From contig NZ_CH724131.1 in NCBI RefSeq assembly GCF_000152725.1, positions 979,856 through 1,043,855 on the forward strand: a stretch of 64,000 bases of DNA, in the 5' to 3' direction. The notes under the pieces are model-generated. The model worked only from the letters and a program-made list of their open reading frames with translations. It did no database searches and was not told where the DNA came from. A program made the translations under genes and the position numbers. This document shows, piece by piece, positions 15,193-23,715 of the stretch (position 1 is its first letter; every line of letters begins with the position of its first letter). The DNA comes from Pseudooceanicola batsensis HTCC2597 (GTDB lineage: Bacteria > Pseudomonadota > Alphaproteobacteria > Rhodobacterales > Rhodobacteraceae).

Positions 15193-18181
15193 TCTTAGTG
15201 CCCTCCTTGTCGTAGAAGACCGGGTCGACGATCTTGGCGGGGACGGTGCTGCCGTCGACCTTGTTGAAGGCGACGGTTTCGCCCATCCGGTCCGGCCCGT
15301 TCAGCACGAGGCCCATGGCGATCCCCCGCCCGAGCGTGGGCGAGTGGTAGGTCGAGGTGACCCGCCCCTGCACGTTGCGCTGACCATTGGCGTTCTTCCC
15401 TTCGGCGAGCGCATAGGCGCCCTCGGGCAGGACCGAGCCGTCGGACGTTTCCAGACCGATCAGTTTCCAGCGGTCAGGGCGCGTCATGTCCGCGCGCTGC
15501 TGCGCGCGTTTGCCGATGAAATCGTCCTTCTTCTTCGAGATCGCCCAATGCAGGTTGAGGTCCTGCGGAATGACCGTTCCGTCGGTCTCGTCGCCGATCA
15601 TGATGAAGCCCTTCTCGGCCCGCATGACATGCAGAGCCTCGGTGCCGTAGGGCATGACGTTCCATTCCGCGCCGGCCTCGTGCAGCGCCTTCCAGAGGGC
15701 GAGGCCCTGCCCCGCGGGCACCGCGATCTCGTAGGACAGCTCGCCCGAGAAACTGATCCGGTAGACACGCGCCTCGATCCCGGCCAGCCGGTGATCCTGG
15801 AACGACATGAAGGGAAAGTCCTCGTTCGCGATGTTCCGCGCCCCGAGCTTTTGCAGCACCGCGCGCGCCTGCGGACCGACCACGCCGATCTGGGCGTATT
15901 GTTCCGTCGCGTTGACGGTCCAGACCTTCCAGTCCCACCACTCGGTCTGGAGCCATTCCTCCATATGCGCGTGGATGCGGTCGGCGCCGCCGGTGGTGGT
16001 GTGGCACATGAACGTGTCCTCGTCCCATCTGGCCACGACGCCGTCGTCCATCAGGAAGCCGTTCTCCGAGCACATCAGGCCATAGCGGCACCGGCCCGGT
16101 TTCAACGTGGACATCATGTTGGTGTACATCATGTCCATGAACCGGCCCGCATCCGGCCCCTTGACGATGATCTTGCCAAGCGTCGAGGCGTCGAGCAGGC
16201 CGAGCGCGCCGCGCGTCTGGGTGATCTCGCGGGTGACGGCGGCCTGCCGGTCCTCGCCGGGGCGGAGGTAGGTGTAGGGGCGGCGCCACTGGCCGACCGG
16301 CTCCCAGTCGGCGCCGTTGGCGGCGTGCCAGTCGTGCAGCGGGGACCGGCGCAGCGGCTGGAACGTCTCGGCCCGCGCCTCGCCCGCGATGGCGCCCATC
16401 GAGACCGGCGTATAGGGCGGGCGGAAGGTGGTGGTGCCGACCTGCGGGATCGGCGTGTCGAGCGCGCCGGACAGGATCGCCAGACCGTTGATGTTGGAGA
16501 GTTTCCCCTGATCCGTCGCCATGCCGAGCGTGGTGTAGCGCTTGGCGTGTTCGACGGACTCGAACCCCTCCTGCGCGGCAAGCTGGACGTCGGTCACCTT
16601 CACGTCGTTCTGGTAGTCGAGCCAGGCCTTGGCGCGCAGCGCCCGCCCGGCCGAGGCGGGCATGAGCCAGACCGGCTCGATCGGGTTGGTCTCGGGCGCG
16701 GCGGGCGCGTCGGGTGCGGCGACCTCTCCCGCCTTGCCGAAGGCACGGGCCGCGGTCAGTCCTGCCCTGGTCGCCTGCGACAGGACGTCGGCGGCGTCGA
16801 ACACCCCGAAGGCCGCGCCGGCGCAGGAGACGAAGGCCCGTCCATCAGCGCCGGTCGGCGCGCGGTCGGGATCGGGGCGGAACATCGCCTGCGCGTCGTC
16901 CCAGGTCAGCTTGCCGCCGCAATGCGACCACAGATGCACCACCGGGGACCAGCCGCCCGACATGGCGACCGCGTCGCAGGCGATCTCTTCGACCGGGGCG
17001 CCCTCGCCCACCTGCTTGCAGAGCACGACGCCGGTCACCCGCTTGCGGCCCTTGACCCTGGCGATGCCGTGGCCCTTGAGCACCCGGATGCCCGCCGCCT
17101 CGGCCTCGGCCCCGAGCGCACCGGCGCCGCCATGGCGGGCATCGACGATGGCGGGCACGGTGAGCCCGGCGCCGGCAAGGGCCAGCGCGGTGCGGTAGGC
17201 GTCGTCGTTGTTGGTCACGACCACGGTGCGGTCGCCGGCCGAGACGCCGAACCCGACCAGATAGTCGCGCAGGGCCGAGGCCAGCATCACCCCGGGCACA
17301 TCGTTGCCCGCGAAGGACAGCGGCCGTTCGATGGCGCCGGTGGCGGTGATCACCTGCCCGGCCCGGATGCGCCACAGGCGGTGGCGCGGGCCGGACTTGT
17401 GCGCGAGGTGATCCGTGAGGCGCTCGTAGCCCAGCACATACCCGTGATCGTAGACGCCGGCGCCCATGCAGCGGGTGCGGATGGTGACATTCTCCATCGC
17501 CCCGATCTCGGCCGCGAGCGTCTCGACCAGCGCGGCGCCCTCGGTTCCCTCGTCCACCGGCGCGCGGCCGCCCAGCACCGGCTCCTGTTCCAGCAGGGTG
17601 ACCCTCGCCCCGCCGGAGGCCGCCGCGCGGGCCGCGGCCAGCCCGGCCAGCCCGCCGCCGATCACCAGCACGTCGCAGAAGTGGTAGTAGTGCTCGTAGG
17701 TATCCGCGTCGCGGTCCTTCGGCGCCTTGCCGAGTCCGGCGGACTGGCGGATGAAGGGCTCGTAGACGTGTTTCCAGAAGGCGCGTGGCCAGAGGAAGGT
17801 CTTGTAGTAGAACCCCGCCGGCAGGAAGCGCGACAGATGCGCGTTGATCTCGCCCACGTCGAATTCGAGCGACGGCCAGTGGTTCTGGCTCTGCGCCTCC
17901 AGCCCGTCGTGAAGCTCCTGCATGGTGGCGCGCTGGTTCGGTTCGAACCGGCCGCCCTGCCCGATCCCGAAGAGCGCGTTGGGTTCCTCGGTGCCGCTGG
18001 CCACGACGCCGCGCGGGCGGTGATACTTGAACGACCGCCCCATCATCATCCTGTCGTTGGCCAGCAGCGCCGAGGCAAGCGTATCGCCCGCATAGCCCCT
18101 GAGCTGCTGGCCGTTGAACGTGAAGGTGACCGGCCTCGACCGGTCGATGCGCCGGCCGCCTGTCTTCAGTCGGGTGCTCAT
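15185..18181 (-). CDS. soxA: Sarcosine oxidase alpha subunit
   Basis: A 998-residue catalytic subunit. The order is: N-terminal ferredoxin-like domain (residues about 15-100, with FKYHRPRG), a dinucleotide-binding Rossmann domain starting at VIGGGLAGLAAA near residue 172 (NAD-binding in characterised enzymes), and a C-terminal aminomethyltransferase-like domain (about 610-990) that binds folate. The length is normal. It starts 42 bp after soxD and overlaps soxG by 8 bp, so the three form one transcript. Confidence 0.96.
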   Translation of the reverse strand: MSTRLKTGGRRIDRSRPVTFTFNGQQLRGYAGDTLASALLANDRMMMGRSFKYHRPRGVVASGTEEPNALFGIGQGGRFEPNQRATMQELHDGLEAQSQNHWPSLEFDVGEINAHLSRFLPAGFYYKTFLWPRAFWKHVYEPFIRQSAGLGKAPKDRDADTYEHYYHFCDVLVIGGGLAGLAAARAAASGGARVTLLEQEPVLGGRAPVDEGTEGAALVETLAAEIGAMENVTIRTRCMGAGVYDHGYVLGYERLTDHLAHKSGPRHRLWRIRAGQVITATGAIERPLSFAGNDVPGVMLASALRDYLVGFGVSAGDRTVVVTNNDDAYRTALALAGAGLTVPAIVDARHGGAGALGAEAEAAGIRVLKGHGIARVKGRKRVTGVVLCKQVGEGAPVEEIACDAVAMSGGWSPVVHLWSHCGGKLTWDDAQAMFRPDPDRAPTGADGRAFVSCAGAAFGVFDAADVLSQATRAGLTAARAFGKAGEVAAPDAPAAPETNPIEPVWLMPASAGRALRAKAWLDYQNDVKVTDVQLAAQEGFESVEHAKRYTTLGMATDQGKLSNINGLAILSGALDTPIPQVGTTTFRPPYTPVSMGAIAGEARAETFQPLRRSPLHDWHAANGADWEPVGQWRRPYTYLRPGEDRQAAVTREITQTRGALGLLDASTLGKIIVKGPDAGRFMDMMYTNMMSTLKPGRCRYGLMCSENGFLMDDGVVARWDEDTFMCHTTTGGADRIHAHMEEWLQTEWWDWKVWTVNATEQYAQIGVVGPQARAVLQKLGARNIANEDFPFMSFQDHRLAGIEARVYRISFSGELSYEIAVPAGQGLALWKALHEAGAEWNVMPYGTEALHVMRAEKGFIMIGDETDGTVIPQDLNLHWAISKKKDDFIGKRAQQRADMTRPDRWKLIGLETSDGSVLPEGAYALAEGKNANGQRNVQGRVTSTYHSPTLGRGIAMGLVLNGPDRMGETVAFNKVDGSTVPAKIVDPVFYDKEGTKNV

Positions 18182-18223
18182 GTCTTGGGCCTCTCGGAGT
18201 CTCGGATCGTCATCGGTGCGGGG

Positions 18224-18553
18224 TCAGGCAAGGTCGCGCCAGCGCCAGCCGGGGCGCTTTGCGCGGATGGTTTCCAGCAGGTCTTCGGGCGGCCGGGTGG
18301 ACTGGGCCGGATAGGTGCCGAAAACCTCGAGCGTCGCGGTGTCACGGGCGGCGTGGAACCACTTGCCGCAGCCGTAGACATGCCGCCAGCGTTCGAAATG
18401 CACGCCGCGCGGGTTCTCGCGGTGAAAGAGGTAGCCTTCCAGCGCCGCGTCGTCCGATCCGGGCCCCTCGCGTTTCAGATGGGCCTCGCCGCCGCCGTGG
18501 AACTCGGTCTCTTCGGCGGTGACGCCGCAACAGGGACAGGTGAGGATCAGCAT
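18224..18553 (-). CDS. soxD: Sarcosine oxidase delta subunit
   Basis: A 109-residue zinc-binding structural subunit of tetrameric sarcosine oxidase. The N-terminal CPCCG (Cys6, Cys8, Cys9) and the HVYGCGKWFHAARDT segment supply the zinc ligands. GGAGGTGTC precedes the ATG at 18553; longer upstream frames are not supported. It is normally placed between soxB and soxA. Here soxA follows 42 bp downstream, but soxB lies 1.5 kb upstream. Confidence 0.94.
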   Translation of the reverse strand: MLILTCPCCGVTAEETEFHGGGEAHLKREGPGSDDAALEGYLFHRENPRGVHFERWRHVYGCGKWFHAARDTATLEVFGTYPAQSTRPPEDLLETIRAKRPGWRWRDLA

Positions 18554-18583
18554 GACACCTCCTCGCCCGCGGGGCGCGGGACG

Positions 18584-18614
18584 AAAAAAGGCCGGACGCG
18601 AAAAGCGCCCGGCC
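18584..18614 (-). terminator. Rho-independent terminator upstream of soxD
   Basis: A 10-bp stem (GGCCGGGCGC, one mismatch) around a TTTTC loop, followed by six T on the minus strand. It ends 31 bp upstream of the soxD start, so it would block read-through from upstream minus-strand genes or act as an attenuator for soxDAG. Confidence 0.75.
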
Positions 18615-19039
18615 GAGTTGACAGGTAAGGGACAAGGGAAATGACGGCCAGTGCCGTCTTCCCAGGCAGTGAAGGGGAAACATTCCGCGCGGGGGAATTG
18701 TTCCGGGAGAACGGGGCGCGCCGGCGCTTTTTTGCATACGCTCGTTCGGTGGAAGCGGCGGGGCGCGCAGAGAGGTGGTTCACCGGCGTCCCGGCCTCGC
18801 GACGGAGCCTGCCGGGGACGGCCGTCGCAGGGCGCACCGCCCGGCCATGGGAGGAGAGTGCAGCCGCGCCCGCCGCAGGCGCAGGACGGCATCCGAGGGC
18901 CGCGGCGCGGATCGGTCTACCGCGCCGATCGGCAGCGACGACCGGTGTCGCGCTGCCGTGGCCGGCCGGGTACATGCAGAACCCCCGGCACCCGGACGAT
19001 GCTGAGGACCGGGGGCTGGCGGTCAGCGCGTGCCGGGTC
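18615..19039. other. Gene-free spacer between soxD and the small membrane gene
   Basis: No supportable gene. A GC hairpin (CCCCCGG/CCGGGGG) at about 18980-19019 follows the stop of the upstream small gene and may be its terminator. The rest must contain the promoter of soxDAG if the terminator at 18584 is constitutive. Confidence 0.5.
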
Positions 19040-19336
19040 TCAGTTCTCGGCCGTGGCCGCTGCGCCGGACGTGGCTTCTGCGTTGTCGGTTTCGGCCGTG
19101 GCGCCGGCCTCGGCGCCATCGTCGACGGCTTCGGCTCCGGCGGCGCTGTCGGACGTGGTGTTGATCTCGACGTCGGTATCCGCCGGCACGCCACCCCCCA
19201 TGAGAACGCCGTCCGAGAAGACGACATACGCAAGCGCAGCGACGAGGACGACGAGACCGCCGACGATGAAGGCGAGGGCACCGGACGAGCGCGATCCGCC
19301 CGTGGTGCGGTTTTCGTTGATGTTGCGATCGGCCAT
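19040..19336 (-). CDS. Small acidic single-pass membrane protein
   Basis: A 98-residue protein. A charged N-terminus (MADRNINENRTTGGSRS) is followed by a membrane helix at about 19-40 (LAFIVGGLVVLVAALAYVV) and an Ala/Asp/Glu/Thr-rich acidic tail. GGAGA lies 7 nt before the ATG at 19336. It is unrecognised beyond this pattern, but similar small tail-anchored proteins occur widely in Rhodobacteraceae. It separates soxB from soxD. Confidence 0.65.
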   Translation of the reverse strand: MADRNINENRTTGGSRSSGALAFIVGGLVVLVAALAYVVFSDGVLMGGGVPADTDVEINTTSDSAAGAEAVDDGAEAGATAETDNAEATSGAAATAEN

Positions 19337-19605
19337 GACCAGATCTCCGGTTCCGTTTCGGGTGTCCGGTGAACGGGCAGGAGCGGGAAATGGTTCCCCG
19401 ACGGAAGGATCCGGCGGTGGCGGGAAGCCGCCGGAAAACGCCGCCAAGCGGAACCCGCGAGAGCCCGGAGACGTTTTGCCACTGAATTCGGCAGCACCGG
19501 AAAAACCGACGGCTTGCAGTACGGTTCCGCTAACGGAACCACCATATCTTGTGGTATTCCGAGGCCATCCCCCTCGCCAATCGCCCCGACGAAAGAGGCC
19601 CGAGC

Positions 19606-20013
19606 ATGCAGTCCAAGATGATCCTGAAGACAGGCCTCCGCCCCGACAGCCGAAAGCTTCCTTTCGTGGTGCATCGCGACATCAGCAGCCTGCCCCACCG
19701 GCCGGGCCTGTTCGTCCTGCTGGGGCCCGGTCAGACCCGTCGCGACCGGCCGCTCTACTTCGGCTATGCGGATCGCAGCATGCGGGACCAGTTGCCCTAC
19801 GACCCCGGTTTCGCCCATGCGATCCGGTATGGCCCGCTCGACTTTGCCTCGGCCTATGTGCCGGGCGGAGAGGATCCCGCGACGCTGGTGCATGACCTCG
19901 CCGTGGCCAACGACGCCCCGGTGAACGCCGCCGCCGACGCCCTGGCCGAGATCGAAGCGGCGCAATCCACCATCCAGGCTCAGGCGCTGGCCCGCAAGAT
20001 CGCCGCCCAGTAG
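19606..20013 (+). CDS. Hypothetical protein inserted between soxB and soxD
   Basis: A 135-residue soluble protein of unknown family. The central segment (GLFVLLGPGQTRRDRPLYFGYADRSMRDQL) is compatible with a small alpha/beta fold, and the C-terminus is Ala-rich helical. I preferred the ATG at 19606, preceded by AGAGG, over the frame start at 19549. It is transcribed against the sox genes, and its 3' end lies 64 bp from the end of soxB. No function is proposed. Confidence 0.6.
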   Translation: MQSKMILKTGLRPDSRKLPFVVHRDISSLPHRPGLFVLLGPGQTRRDRPLYFGYADRSMRDQLPYDPGFAHAIRYGPLDFASAYVPGGEDPATLVHDLAVANDAPVNAAADALAEIEAAQSTIQAQALARKIAAQ

Positions 20014-20077
20014 AGGGCGTGCGGCCGGGCCGCGAGAGGCCGGAGTGCTATGCGGTGCCGGGATCATCGCGCCCTGC

Positions 20078-21325
20078 CTAGTGCGCCACGCCCGCGGCGA
20101 CGCTTTCGTCGACGAAGCGGCCCTGGCGGAACCGGTCCAGCCCGAACTCGGCGCAGAGCGGCCCCGGCCGTCCGTTCGCCATCATGTCGGCCATGGCCCA
20201 GCCCGAGCCGGGGATCGCCTTGAACCCGCCGGTGCCCCAGCCGCAGTTGATGTAGCAGCCGGCGAGCGGCGTGGGTGAGATGATCGGCGAGCGATCGCCC
20301 GTCATGTCCACGATCCCGCCCCATTGGCGCAGCATCTTGAGCCGGGAAATCATCGGAAAGGTCTCGACCAGCGCGCGGGCGGTCTCCTCGATATGATGGA
20401 AGGATCCGCGCTGCGTATAGTTGTTGTAGCCGTCCGCGCCGCCGCCGATCACCATCTCGCCCTTGTCGGACTGACTCATGTAGCCGTGGACCGTGTTGGC
20501 CATCACCACGACGTCCATGCAGGGCTTGATCGGCTCCGACACAAGCGCCTGGAGCGCCACGGATTCGATCGGCAGCCGGAAGCCCGCCTTTTCCGCCATG
20601 ACGCCGGAGTGTCCCGCCACCACGATGCCCAGCCGGTTGCAGCCGATCGCGCCCCGGGTGGTCTCGACCCCGGTCACCTTGCCACCCTCCTGCCGGACGG
20701 CGGTCACTTCGCACTGCTGGATGATGTCCATGCCCATGTCGGAACAGGCCCGCGCATAGCCCCAGGCCACCGCGTCGTGGCGCGCGGTCCCGGCGCGCGG
20801 CTGCCAGAGCGCCCCCAGCACCGGATAGCGCGGCCCCGAGATGTCGATGATCGGCACCAGCTCCTGCACGCGCTGCGGCGTGATGAATTCGGTCGTCACC
20901 CCCTGCAGCGCGTTGGCCTGCGCGGTCCTGCGATAGCCCCGCACCTCGTGTTCCGTCTGCGCCAGCATCATCACGCCGCGCGGGCTGTACATGATGTTGT
21001 AGTTCAGCTCCTGGCTGAGCGTCTCGTAGAGCGAGCGCGCCTTTTCATAGATCGCGGCCGAGGGGTCCTGAAGATAGTTCGAGCGGATGATCGTCGTGTT
21101 CCGGCCCGTGTTGCCCCCGCCCAGCCAGCCCTTCTCGAGCACGGCGACATTGGTGATGCCGTGGTTCTTTCCCAGATAGTACGCCGTGGCGAGGCCATGT
21201 CCGCCCGCGCCGATGATGATGACGTCGTAATGCGCCTTGGGCTGCGCCTTTTCCCACGCCCGTTTCCAGCCCGTGTGGTCCCGCAGGGCTTCCCGGGCGA
21301 GGGCGAAGGCGGAATAGCGTTTCAT
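20078..21325 (-). CDS. soxB: Sarcosine oxidase beta subunit
   Basis: A 415-residue flavoprotein subunit that carries FAD and covalent FMN and oxidises sarcosine. The FAD-binding motif IIIGAGGHGLATAYYLG is at about residue 36, followed by VLEKGWLGGGNTGRN. The segment TARHDAVAWG contains a candidate His for covalent FMN attachment. AAGGAG precedes the ATG at 21325; a 64-residue upstream extension is unsupported. It is separated from soxD by two small genes and a terminator, which is unusual for soxBDAG. Confidence 0.95.
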   Translation of the reverse strand: MKRYSAFALAREALRDHTGWKRAWEKAQPKAHYDVIIIGAGGHGLATAYYLGKNHGITNVAVLEKGWLGGGNTGRNTTIIRSNYLQDPSAAIYEKARSLYETLSQELNYNIMYSPRGVMMLAQTEHEVRGYRRTAQANALQGVTTEFITPQRVQELVPIIDISGPRYPVLGALWQPRAGTARHDAVAWGYARACSDMGMDIIQQCEVTAVRQEGGKVTGVETTRGAIGCNRLGIVVAGHSGVMAEKAGFRLPIESVALQALVSEPIKPCMDVVVMANTVHGYMSQSDKGEMVIGGGADGYNNYTQRGSFHHIEETARALVETFPMISRLKMLRQWGGIVDMTGDRSPIISPTPLAGCYINCGWGTGGFKAIPGSGWAMADMMANGRPGPLCAEFGLDRFRQGRFVDESVAAGVAH

Positions 21326-21552
21326 CGGGCGACTCCTTGACGGTCGGAACAGCATGAGGTGAGCCATATCAGTCATGCCGCCGGCCCCCCGCCGCAATAC
21401 GTCATTTTCTGACACGAACCCGACAAGGAACGATTTGCCGGGTGCGTCATCTTTGCGCGGATCGCGCGGCCAAGACAAACCGTCGCTCCCGGTCTTTTGC
21501 CCTTTTTCCCGGCGCACCGCGTCGCTAGATGGGGCGGAGGGAGTGTCGCGCC

Positions 21553-22986
21553 ATGCTTGAATGGATCATACCGGCCCTGATGTCGCTGGCCGTCGCGCTG
21601 ATGATCGGGCTGTCCGTTCTGCGGGCGCGCGACGCGGCGGGCGCCGGCGAGGATGCCGGGCAGGACCTGGCGCTCTACCGGAAACAGCTGGACGACGTCG
21701 CCCGCGACCGCGCGCGCGGCACCATCCCCGAGGACGAGGCCGAGCGCCTGCGCGCCGAGATCGCCCGCCGCCTGATCGCCGCCGACACCCGGGCCGCCCG
21801 CGCCCGCCCCGAGCGGGAGCCGCTGCGCCTCCGCCCCGCGCTGGTGGCCTTTCTGCTCGCCGCGCTCGTCGCCCTGCCCCTTGGCCTCTATGCGCGGATC
21901 GGCGCGCCCGGTTACGGCGACCTCGCCCTGGGCGACCGGCTCGACATGGCGCGCGAACGGCGCGAGGGCCGCCCCGACCAGCGGACCGCCGAAGCCGAGG
22001 TGCCGCCGATCGCCGTCCCGCAGCAGGAAGACGCGCCCGCCGATTTCGAGACCCTGATCGAGAAGCTGCGCCTAGCCGTGCTGGAACGGCCCGACGATCT
22101 CGAGGGGCAGCAGCTTCTGGCGCGGAACGAGGCGGCGCTCGGCAATTTCCGGGCCGCATACAAGGCGCAGGAAGAGGTCCTGTCGCTGAAGGGCGACGAG
22201 GCCACGGCCGCCGATTTCATCGCCTATGCCGACATGCTGATCCTGGCTGCCGGGGGCTATGTCTCGCCCGAGGCGGAAGAGGCCCTGCGCGCCGCTCTGG
22301 CCCGCGACCCCGAGAACGGGCCGGCGCGCTATTACATGGGTCTGATGATGCGCCAGAACGACCGCCCCGACGTGGCGTTCCGCCTCTGGGACCGGTTGCT
22401 GCGCGACGGCCCCGAGGATGCGGCCTGGATCCCGCCGATCCGGGCGCAGATCGACCGCGCCGCGCAGCTGGCGGGCATCGACTACGACCAGCCCGCGCCC
22501 GCCGACACGCTCGCCGGCCCCTCGGCCGAGGATATCGCCGACGCGGCCAACCTGTCCGAGGCGGCCCGCGCCGAGATGGTGCGCGGCATGGTCTCGCGCC
22601 TGTCGGACCGGCTGGCCACGCAGGGCGGCAGCCCCGAGGAATGGGCCCGCCTGATCCGCGCCTACGGCGTGCTGGGCGATACGGCCCGCGCCCGCGCCAT
22701 CGCGGCCGAGGCCCGCCAGGTCTTTGCCGCGGTACCCGAGGCCATCGACCGGATCGCCGCCGCCGAGGCCAGCCTGTCGGAGGACACGGCAGAGGACACG
22801 GCAGAGTCCGCGGAAGGCGGGGAAGCCGGGGAAGACGCGGAAGAACCGGTGGAGCGCGATCCGGCCCGGGACCCGGATGAGGCCCCGGACCGGGCGACGG
22901 AAACCTCGCCTCCGGCCATCCCGCCCTCGGCGCCCGGACCGGAACAGATGATCGGCGACGACGCGACGCCCGAGGTCTCGCAATGA
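21553..22986 (+). CDS. ccmI: Cytochrome c maturation protein CcmI
   Basis: A 477-residue apocytochrome c chaperone of the Ccm system I haem ligation complex. Two membrane helices (about 1-22 and 92-114) flank a cytoplasmic loop with a leucine-zipper-like stretch (LALYRKQLDDVARDRARG). The periplasmic part contains tetratricopeptide repeats (from about residue 165) and ends in an acidic, Glu/Asp/Pro-rich tail. GGAGGGAG lies upstream of the ATG at 21553. The stop overlaps the ruvX start by 4 bp (ATGA). Confidence 0.92.
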   Translation: MLEWIIPALMSLAVALMIGLSVLRARDAAGAGEDAGQDLALYRKQLDDVARDRARGTIPEDEAERLRAEIARRLIAADTRAARARPEREPLRLRPALVAFLLAALVALPLGLYARIGAPGYGDLALGDRLDMARERREGRPDQRTAEAEVPPIAVPQQEDAPADFETLIEKLRLAVLERPDDLEGQQLLARNEAALGNFRAAYKAQEEVLSLKGDEATAADFIAYADMLILAAGGYVSPEAEEALRAALARDPENGPARYYMGLMMRQNDRPDVAFRLWDRLLRDGPEDAAWIPPIRAQIDRAAQLAGIDYDQPAPADTLAGPSAEDIADAANLSEAARAEMVRGMVSRLSDRLATQGGSPEEWARLIRAYGVLGDTARARAIAAEARQVFAAVPEAIDRIAAAEASLSEDTAEDTAESAEGGEAGEDAEEPVERDPARDPDEAPDRATETSPPAIPPSAPGPEQMIGDDATPEVSQ

Positions 22987-23468
22987 TCCACGAAACGGTC
23001 GAGGAGTTCGCCGCCGCCCTGCCCCCGATGCGCGCCATTGCCGGTCTCGACTTCGGCGACAAGACGATCGGCGTAGCCGTCTCGGACACCTTCCTGTCGG
23101 TGGCCACCCCGCTCGAGACCATCCGGCGGCGGAAGTTCGGTCAGGATGCGGACGCGCTGTCGGCCCTGCTGGCCGCCCGGACCATCGGCGGTCTGGTTCT
23201 GGGCCTGCCGCGCAACATGGACGGCAGCGAGGGACCGCGCTGCCAGTCGACCCGGGCCTTCGCCCGCAATCTCGCGCGTCGCCCCGATTTCGCCGATCTG
23301 CCCCTGACCTTCTGGGACGAGCGCCTGTCGACCGTGGCGGCCGAGCGCGCGCTGCTCGAAGCCGACACCTCGCGCCGCCGCCGCGCCGAGGTCATCGACC
23401 ACGTGGCGGCGGGCTATATCCTGCAGGGCGCGCTGGACCGCCTGCGCCACCTGAAAGGCGCCTCATGA
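22983..23468 (+). CDS. ruvX: Holliday junction resolvase RuvX/YqgF-type
   Basis: A 161-residue RNase H-fold protein. IAGLDFGDKTIGVAVSD gives the first catalytic Asp (near residue 23), GLVLGLPRNMDGSEG is the conserved central loop, and FWDERLSTVAAERAL gives the second acidic position. The family is implicated in pre-16S rRNA processing and Holliday junction resolution. It overlaps ccmI and the DUF1289 gene by 4 bp on each side (ATGA), so the three are one operon. Confidence 0.93.
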   Translation: MIHETVEEFAAALPPMRAIAGLDFGDKTIGVAVSDTFLSVATPLETIRRRKFGQDADALSALLAARTIGGLVLGLPRNMDGSEGPRCQSTRAFARNLARRPDFADLPLTFWDERLSTVAAERALLEADTSRRRRAEVIDHVAAGYILQGALDRLRHLKGAS

Positions 23469-23713
23469 CCGACGACATCTGGAAACGCGACGAGGTCGAG
23501 AGCCCCTGCATCAAGGTCTGCGTCATCCATCCCGAGACGCGGCTCTGCACGGGCTGCCTGCGCAGCATCGACGAGATCACCGCCTGGGCCCGCATGAGCC
23601 CCGGGGCGCGCCGCGCGGTGATGGAGGACCTGCCCGCACGCAAGCCCCTGCACGAGAAACGCCGCGGCGGCCGCGCCGCAAGGCTCGGCCGCCGCAGGGC
23701 GAAACCCGACTAG
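23465..23713 (+). CDS. DUF1289-family protein
   Basis: An 82-residue protein with the DUF1289 pattern: SPCIKVC (two Cys near 15 and 19), LCTGCLRSIDEITAW (two Cys near 28 and 31), then a basic Arg/Lys-rich tail. The four Cys may bind an Fe-S cluster or zinc. It is co-transcribed with ruvX through a 4-bp overlap. The role is unknown; a link to RNA or ribosome biology is only suggested by the operon partner. Confidence 0.88.
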   Translation: MTDDIWKRDEVESPCIKVCVIHPETRLCTGCLRSIDEITAWARMSPGARRAVMEDLPARKPLHEKRRGGRAARLGRRRAKPD

Positions 23714-23715
23714 GA

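Noticed and set aside
14768-18628. A 1286-codon plus-strand frame opposite soxA
   Set aside because: It is the antisense shadow of a clear sarcosine oxidase alpha subunit in GC-rich DNA, with no motifs or ribosome binding site of its own. The same holds for long frames opposite the Atm1, LysM, merA and TauE genes.
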